DNA of 10,309 nt from Alphaproteobacteria bacterium. Its GTDB lineage: Bacteria; Pseudomonadota; Alphaproteobacteria; RF32; CAG-239. The position numbers were made by a program, and so were the translations under genes. Location of the stretch: positions 1 through 10,309 of the forward strand of contig DPKR01000120.1 of NCBI GenBank assembly GCA_003542415.1. The letters are read 5' to 3'. A model generated the notes under the pieces. It did not search any database and had not been told where the DNA came from. It worked only from the letters and a program-made list of their open reading frames with translations. Shown here piece after piece: positions 6,351 through 10,309 of the stretch (the first letter of the stretch is position 1; each line of letters begins with the position of its first letter).

Positions 6351-7175
6351 ATGAAAAATAAAATATTTTTAAGTTTTTTAACTACAACAACAATGCTTTC
6401 TTTTCAGGCTCGTGCGGATTTAGCCTCAGATTGCGCAGCTTATGGTATAACCTGCACCTTAGACAACGGACACCTCACAATTTCTGGCTCAGGAGAAACA
6501 CCATCCTCAGCACCATGGAAAAATTATAACGACCAAATTTCAAGTGTGCATATTGATGGATTTACTGATATAGGTTATAGAGCATTTTCCGGTATGACCT
6601 TAGATAAAGTTACAATGTCGCCATCTGTTCAAAAAATTAAAGATGAAGCATTTCGAGGAACCTTTTCCGAAATCTATGTTCCGAATACGCTCACAAGCAT
6701 TGATGAGTTTGTGTTTAATGGGGTAGGTACCTTATATTTAGATCCAAGCAGCAATTTGAGAATTGACGGTGATGGATATTTGCTTGGTATTTCAACAATC
6801 GTTGTGACGCCGAATGCTGATTTTTCTTTTTGGCAATCTCCTTCAGGATACGATAGTTCTACCGTTACATTTAAATGCAACGGGGATATAAATATTTGCG
6901 AACAGATGCTTGCAAATGTAAAATCACTCTGGGAAGATTTTGGCATCGAATTCAACTTAACAAGCTACACTCCGCCGGCTCAAGGACAAAACGGAAATGA
7001 AGATGGATATACAGGGGGTGAAACGCAAGGCGGTGAGGGCGGACAAATTGGAAACAATTCAGAGCCTGTAATATCATCGCCATCATCTCGCACAGTCAAA
7101 CGTATCTACACTGTTGAAGAAGCTCAAAAGGTCAGTAAAAAGACAGGCAACACCTTCCGCCTGCGCTATAAATAA
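6351..7175 (+). CDS. Secreted BspA-like leucine-rich-repeat protein
   Basis: This 274-residue protein begins with a Sec signal peptide: Lys at 2 and 4, hydrophobic core 5-18, and likely cleavage after ARA at residue 22. Mature residues 23-60 contain a CAAYGITC pair of cysteines (28, 35) and an LTISGSG strand. Residues 61-155 hold degenerate BspA/TpLRR repeats (LRR_5 type), each with a pattern like IGYRAFSG, IKDEAFRG or IDEFVFNG followed by a strand. A second cysteine pair is at 176 and 183. Residues 207-237 are a Gly/Asn/Gln-rich linker, followed by a basic tail containing RIYTVEEAQ and ending GNTFRLRYK (250-274). BspA-like proteins act in adhesion or surface interactions; the exact role here is unknown. 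A GGGA-like ribosome site (AAGGGA, near 6336-6341) precedes the ATG. No convincing separate promoter lies between the terminator at 6315 and the start. Confidence 0.85.
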   Translation: MKNKIFLSFLTTTTMLSFQARADLASDCAAYGITCTLDNGHLTISGSGETPSSAPWKNYNDQISSVHIDGFTDIGYRAFSGMTLDKVTMSPSVQKIKDEAFRGTFSEIYVPNTLTSIDEFVFNGVGTLYLDPSSNLRIDGDGYLLGISTIVVTPNADFSFWQSPSGYDSSTVTFKCNGDINICEQMLANVKSLWEDFGIEFNLTSYTPPAQGQNGNEDGYTGGETQGGEGGQIGNNSEPVISSPSSRTVKRIYTVEEAQKVSKKTGNTFRLRYK

Positions 7176-7194
7176 AATTTCAAATGTCCATGTC

Positions 7195-7233
7195 ATTGCC
7201 GGATATGTCACTTGAGTGATTTGATCCGGCAAT
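7195..7233. terminator. Long hairpin between converging genes, possible bidirectional terminator
   Basis: ATTGCCGGAT (7195-7204) and ATCCGGCAAT (7224-7233) form a perfect 10-bp stem. Inside it TCAC (7208-7211) pairs with GTGA (7216-7219) around a TTGA tetraloop. It lies between the stop of the leucine-rich-repeat gene and the stop of the helicase gene. Neither side has an immediate T run; on the plus strand a T-rich stretch (7248-7259) follows 14 bases later, after the palindrome AAAATGCATTTT (7240-7251). Termination is therefore plausible by position but not by the classic pattern. Confidence 0.5.
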
Positions 7234-7257
7234 CTCCTTAAAATGCATTTTCTTTTT

Positions 7258-9525
7258 TTAAGCCTTTCTCAAGTAAGAAGCATAAATCTTTTTGCGTCCG
7301 GCTGTGTCGAAATAAACCACACATTTGTCGCCGTCTTCCACACTCATCAATGTGCCTTTTCCAAAACTCGGGTGATAAACGCGCATCCCTTTATAATTTT
7401 GCGTTTTTGGCGCGGCATATTCTTCATCCGGTTCATAGGTATAATCATCATAACTCGTTTGCTTCTTTGCATATGAAGTGCGTTTTTGATAACTGCTGTT
7501 ATACCCCTTGTTGTATCCCTGATATGTGTTGTTGATAATTTGCAAACAAGGTGAGGGGATCTCATTTAAAAACCTTGAAGGCTGATTGTTTTGCCATTGG
7601 CCGAAAACCTTGCGCGAAAAAGAGGTCAAAATATAAAGTTTTTGTTTGGCTCGTGTTAAGGCCACATAAGCAAGCCTTCTTTCTTCTTGTAAAGCGCTGC
7701 TGCCTCCTTCGTTTAAGGCGCGTTCGTGCGGAAACAATCCTTCTTCCCAACCGGGCAAGAAAACGGCATCAAATTCCAAACCCTTAGCGGCGTGCAAAGT
7801 CATGAGCAATACCTTGTTTGTTTCGGTCGCATTGTCCGATTCGGTAACCAAACTCACATGCTCTAAAAAGTCATCAAGCGTTGGATAATTGTCCACATCG
7901 CTCATCACATTGACAAGCTCTTTTAAGTTTTCGATTCTCCCTTCTGCTTCAACGGAATTTTCTTTTTTAAGCATTTCAAGATAGCCTGATTCGTCTAAAA
8001 CTTTGTCAGCAAGCTCGTCAAGCCTCAAATTTTTGGCATCATTTTGCCAATTCTTAAAATGTTTAACAAGCTCAGAAGTTGCGTTCAAAAGTTGCCCCGA
8101 AATCAGCCCTTGTTCGCACATTTCATCCATTGCCTCTAGCATCGGCACATGGTGCTGATAAGCATAATCCCTGAATTTTTGCACACTCTTATCGCCGATT
8201 TTTCGTGATGGTTTATTGATAATCCGCCCCAAAGCCAAATCGTCTGCACTTTGTGCAATCACTCTGAAATAGGCAATCATATCTCTGATTTCCATGCGTT
8301 CATAAAACTTTGGTCCACCAATCACTTGATAGGGGATTGCTTCTGAAATAAACTTTTCTTCAAATTCGCGCATCTGCGCCGCAGTTCTTACCAAAACAGC
8401 AATATGGTCATATTCCATATGGTTGCGATGCAAATTTTCAATTTCTTGCACAACATAAAGCGCTTCTTCTTCGCCGCTATAAACGCTGATGAGCTTAATT
8501 TTTTCATTATCGCACATATTTGCGGGCGAATTTGTTGCCACTCTCAATGTTTTGCCCAACCGTTCATCGTTGTGTGCAATCAGGTTTGAAGCTGCCTGTA
8601 AAATATTTGCCGTTGAACGATAATTTTGCTCCAAGCGAATAACAACCGCATTTTGAAAGTCTTTTTCAAAGCGCAAAATATTTTCAATTTCCGCTCCGCG
8701 CCACGAATAAATGGATTGGTCATCATCACCCACACAGCAAATGTTCCTATGCTTTTGGCTGAGCAGCCTCAAGAGCAAATATTGAGTCACATTCGTGTCT
8801 TGATATTCGTCAACCATCACATATTTGAATTGGCTTTGATATTTTTGCAAAACCTCTTCATTTTTTTGCAAAATCTCTAAAGTGAGCAAAATAATATCGC
8901 CAAAATCAACAGCGTTAAGTTCTCTTAATCGCTCCTGATATTTTTGATAAATCATGATGGTGATGTTGCCTTTGGTATCTTTGGCAACTTTTTCAGGTGT
9001 CCACCCTTTGTCCTTCCAAAGTGCAAATTTTTCAACAAAACCTGCCGGCGGATATTTCTTGTCATCAACGCCTTCTTTTTCCAAAATCTGCTTGATAAGC
9101 CTTTTTTGATCATCTTCATCTAAAATGGTAAAGTTTGGTTTTAAGCCTGCAAGTTCGGCATGATGTCTTAAAATTTTTACACACATACTGTGAAATGTGC
9201 CGAGCCAAACGCTGTCTGCCATAGAGCCTATCATTTCTTGCACGCGCATTTTCATTTCTTTGGCGGCTTTGTTTGTAAAGGTCACAACAAAGCAGTTCCA
9301 CGGGTTTGCCAAACCTTGAGATAAAATATAGGCGAGCCTGGTTGTCAAAACGCGCGTTTTGCCTGTGCCCGCACCGGATAAAACCAAAACAGGCCCTTCG
9401 GTTGTTTGAACGGCAATTTTCTGCTCTGGGTTCAAAGCGCTCAAAAAGTCAATTTGAGGCTTTAATGCACTGATGTTGTCAAAATCTTGAACCGTATTAT
9501 CGTCTAAATCAAATATGTTGCTCAT
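7258..9525 (-). CDS. uvrD: UvrD/PcrA-type superfamily 1 DNA helicase
   Basis: This is a 3'-5' DNA helicase acting in nucleotide excision and mismatch repair and in removing proteins or RNA polymerase from DNA. From the ATG at 9525 it has 755 residues, normal for the family. All motifs are present: Q-motif LNPEQ (31-35), Walker A GAGTGKT (51-57), Ia TFTNKAAKEM (82-91), Ib GTFHSM (109-114), II VDEYQD (238-243), III GDDDQSIYSWRGA (266-278), IV LEQNYRS (298-304), the GGPKFYER segment (403-410), V TLHAAKGLEFD (576-586) and VI YVALTRAK (620-627). The C-terminus (711-755) is the Tudor-like domain of PcrA/UvrD, joined by a tyrosine-rich linker (668-703). An in-frame start at 9672 exists but would run through the spacer and into moxR, so 9525 is preferred. 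Its ribosome site is weak. Whether to call it UvrD or PcrA is naming only. Confidence 0.96.
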   Translation of the reverse strand: MSNIFDLDDNTVQDFDNISALKPQIDFLSALNPEQKIAVQTTEGPVLVLSGAGTGKTRVLTTRLAYILSQGLANPWNCFVVTFTNKAAKEMKMRVQEMIGSMADSVWLGTFHSMCVKILRHHAELAGLKPNFTILDEDDQKRLIKQILEKEGVDDKKYPPAGFVEKFALWKDKGWTPEKVAKDTKGNITIMIYQKYQERLRELNAVDFGDIILLTLEILQKNEEVLQKYQSQFKYVMVDEYQDTNVTQYLLLRLLSQKHRNICCVGDDDQSIYSWRGAEIENILRFEKDFQNAVVIRLEQNYRSTANILQAASNLIAHNDERLGKTLRVATNSPANMCDNEKIKLISVYSGEEEALYVVQEIENLHRNHMEYDHIAVLVRTAAQMREFEEKFISEAIPYQVIGGPKFYERMEIRDMIAYFRVIAQSADDLALGRIINKPSRKIGDKSVQKFRDYAYQHHVPMLEAMDEMCEQGLISGQLLNATSELVKHFKNWQNDAKNLRLDELADKVLDESGYLEMLKKENSVEAEGRIENLKELVNVMSDVDNYPTLDDFLEHVSLVTESDNATETNKVLLMTLHAAKGLEFDAVFLPGWEEGLFPHERALNEGGSSALQEERRLAYVALTRAKQKLYILTSFSRKVFGQWQNNQPSRFLNEIPSPCLQIINNTYQGYNKGYNSSYQKRTSYAKKQTSYDDYTYEPDEEYAAPKTQNYKGMRVYHPSFGKGTLMSVEDGDKCVVYFDTAGRKKIYASYLRKA

Positions 9526-9540
9526 TTTTTTGATTGCTTC

Positions 9541-9571
9541 TTGTAATTTTTTTAAAATTTTCCTATATAAT
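9541..9571 (+). promoter_or_regulatory. Possible promoter of moxR in the divergent spacer
   Basis: A perfect TATAAT (9566-9571) is preceded by TTGTAA (9541-9546) with a 19-base spacer, longer than the ideal 17. Transcription would begin near 9578, giving a leader of about 55 nt before the moxR ATG. I see no equally good minus-strand promoter for uvrD in the spacer. Confidence 0.45.
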
Positions 9572-9605
9572 AGAGCAGATTGAAAAAAAAGCTGTTTAAA
9601 TTTTG

Positions 9606-9616
9606 TGTTGTCAACA
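9606..9616. repeat. Short inverted repeat before moxR
   Basis: TGTTG (9606-9610) and CAACA (9612-9616) are perfect inverted copies around one base. It sits between the likely moxR transcription start and its ribosome site, where an operator could act. It is short enough to be chance. Confidence 0.3.
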
Positions 9617-9632
9617 GGTGAAAGGTCAAAAA

Positions 9633-10309
9633 ATGACAGAGTTAAGAGAAAAAATTTTGGATTTGAAAACACATTTACAAAGCGTGATTGTCGGTCAGGA
9701 TGATCTGATCAAAAAAATGCTCATCACACTTTTGTCTTCGGGTCATGCGCTTTTAGAGGGCGCGCCGGGCTTAGCAAAAACAAAAGCGATTAAAACATTG
9801 GCCGATTCCGTGAGTGCAGATTTTAGCCGTATTCAATTCACACCGGATCTTTTGCCGTCTGATATCACCGGAAGTGACATTTATCTCGCCTCAACGGGTT
9901 CTTTTGATTTTAAAAAAGGCCCTGTATTTGCAAACTTTGTTTTGGCCGATGAAATCAACCGTGCGCCGGCAAAAGTGCAATCTGCGCTTTTGGAAGCAAT
10001 GGCAGAAAACCAAGTTACCGTCGGCGGCAAGGAATATAAATTGCCGGATTTGTTTATGGTGATGGCAACCCAAAACCCGATTGAGCATGAAGGCACATAT
10101 AATTTGCCGGAAGCTCAGCTTGACCGCTTTTTGCTTTATATCAAAATTGATCAACCGGACGGGGAGACAGAAAAGAAAATTTTATCGCTTGTCAGGGCAG
10201 AAGATATTGAAAAAACAGAGCTTACCAAAAAAGAAACATACCAAAAAATCACCATAGATGAAATCAAAGCCGCCAAAAAAGAAGTCTTAAAAATTCATAC
10301 ATCAGAAGC
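9633..10309 (+). CDS. moxR: MoxR-family AAA+ ATPase (5' part only)
   Basis: The frame starts at the ATG at 9633 and is open to the right edge, giving 225 visible residues of a protein usually about 320-340 long. MoxR ATPases are cytoplasmic chaperone-like proteins that help mature or insert cofactors into partner proteins, often with VWA-domain and DUF58 proteins encoded just downstream. Seen: VIVGQDDLI (18-26), Walker A GAPGLAKT (43-50), the QFTPDLLPSDITG segment (68-80), the FDFKKGPVF strand (91-99), Walker B VLADEINRAP (103-112), sensor-1 Asn148 in MATQNP, and the LPEAQLDRF segment with the arginine finger Arg166 (158-167). A GAAAGG seven bases upstream is a good ribosome site. The lid domain and partner genes are beyond the window, so the substrate is unknown. 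Confidence 0.94.
   Translation, partial: MTELREKILDLKTHLQSVIVGQDDLIKKMLITLLSSGHALLEGAPGLAKTKAIKTLADSVSADFSRIQFTPDLLPSDITGSDIYLASTGSFDFKKGPVFANFVLADEINRAPAKVQSALLEAMAENQVTVGGKEYKLPDLFMVMATQNPIEHEGTYNLPEAQLDRFLLYIKIDQPDGETEKKILSLVRAEDIEKTELTKKETYQKITIDEIKAAKKEVLKIHTSE

Noticed and set aside
9526..9672. A longer helicase reading frame starting at 9672
   Set aside because: It would add 49 residues that match no helicase domain and would run through the TATAAT-containing spacer and the first codons of moxR. The Q-motif region is already complete from the ATG at 9525.
1..10309. CRISPR arrays, insertion sequences, attachment sites or a prophage
   Set aside because: I found no regularly spaced direct repeats, transposase or integrase genes, or tRNA-flanked direct repeats in the window.

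Overview
The window looks like chromosomal DNA from a low-GC, uncultured, host-associated (gut-type) alphaproteobacterium. This is an inference from gene content: a VirD4-type secretion coupling protein, a NifR3/DusB-TrkA pair (in alphaproteobacteria these two usually flank the ntrBC/ntrYX nitrogen genes), a UvrD/PcrA helicase, a MoxR ATPase and a BspA-like leucine-rich-repeat surface or secreted protein. There is no 16S gene in the window to confirm it.

Layout. Bases 1-1595 (+) hold the 3' part of a type IV secretion coupling ATPase, followed 2 bases later by a polytopic membrane protein of unknown function. Converging on it is a three-gene minus-strand operon, 6023 down to 1612: a large two-TM coiled-coil membrane protein, then dusB (gap 3 bases), then trkA (4-base ATGA overlap). 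This operon has a good sigma70-type promoter (6059-6087). It ends at a textbook intrinsic terminator that lies inside the last codons of the converging plus-strand gene (1558-1585).

Bases 6024-6350 hold no protein gene. They carry the operon promoter on the minus strand and, on the plus strand, a promoter, about 150 nt of strongly self-complementary sequence and a terminator. I read this as an unidentified small RNA or an attenuating leader. It sits directly upstream of a secreted leucine-rich-repeat protein (6351-7175). A long hairpin (7195-7233) separates that gene from a converging UvrD/PcrA helicase (9525 to 7258, minus). After a 107-base divergent spacer, a MoxR AAA+ ATPase begins (9633) and runs off the right edge.

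The genes are mostly separate housekeeping or envelope modules: secretion, polar or envelope scaffolding, tRNA modification, potassium transport control, DNA repair, and chaperone ATPase. The least explained elements are the structured RNA at about 6165-6315, the coiled-coil protein with its conserved-looking C-terminal domain, the membrane protein coupled to VirD4, and the tail of the leucine-rich-repeat protein. I do not see a clear new defence or mobile system here.
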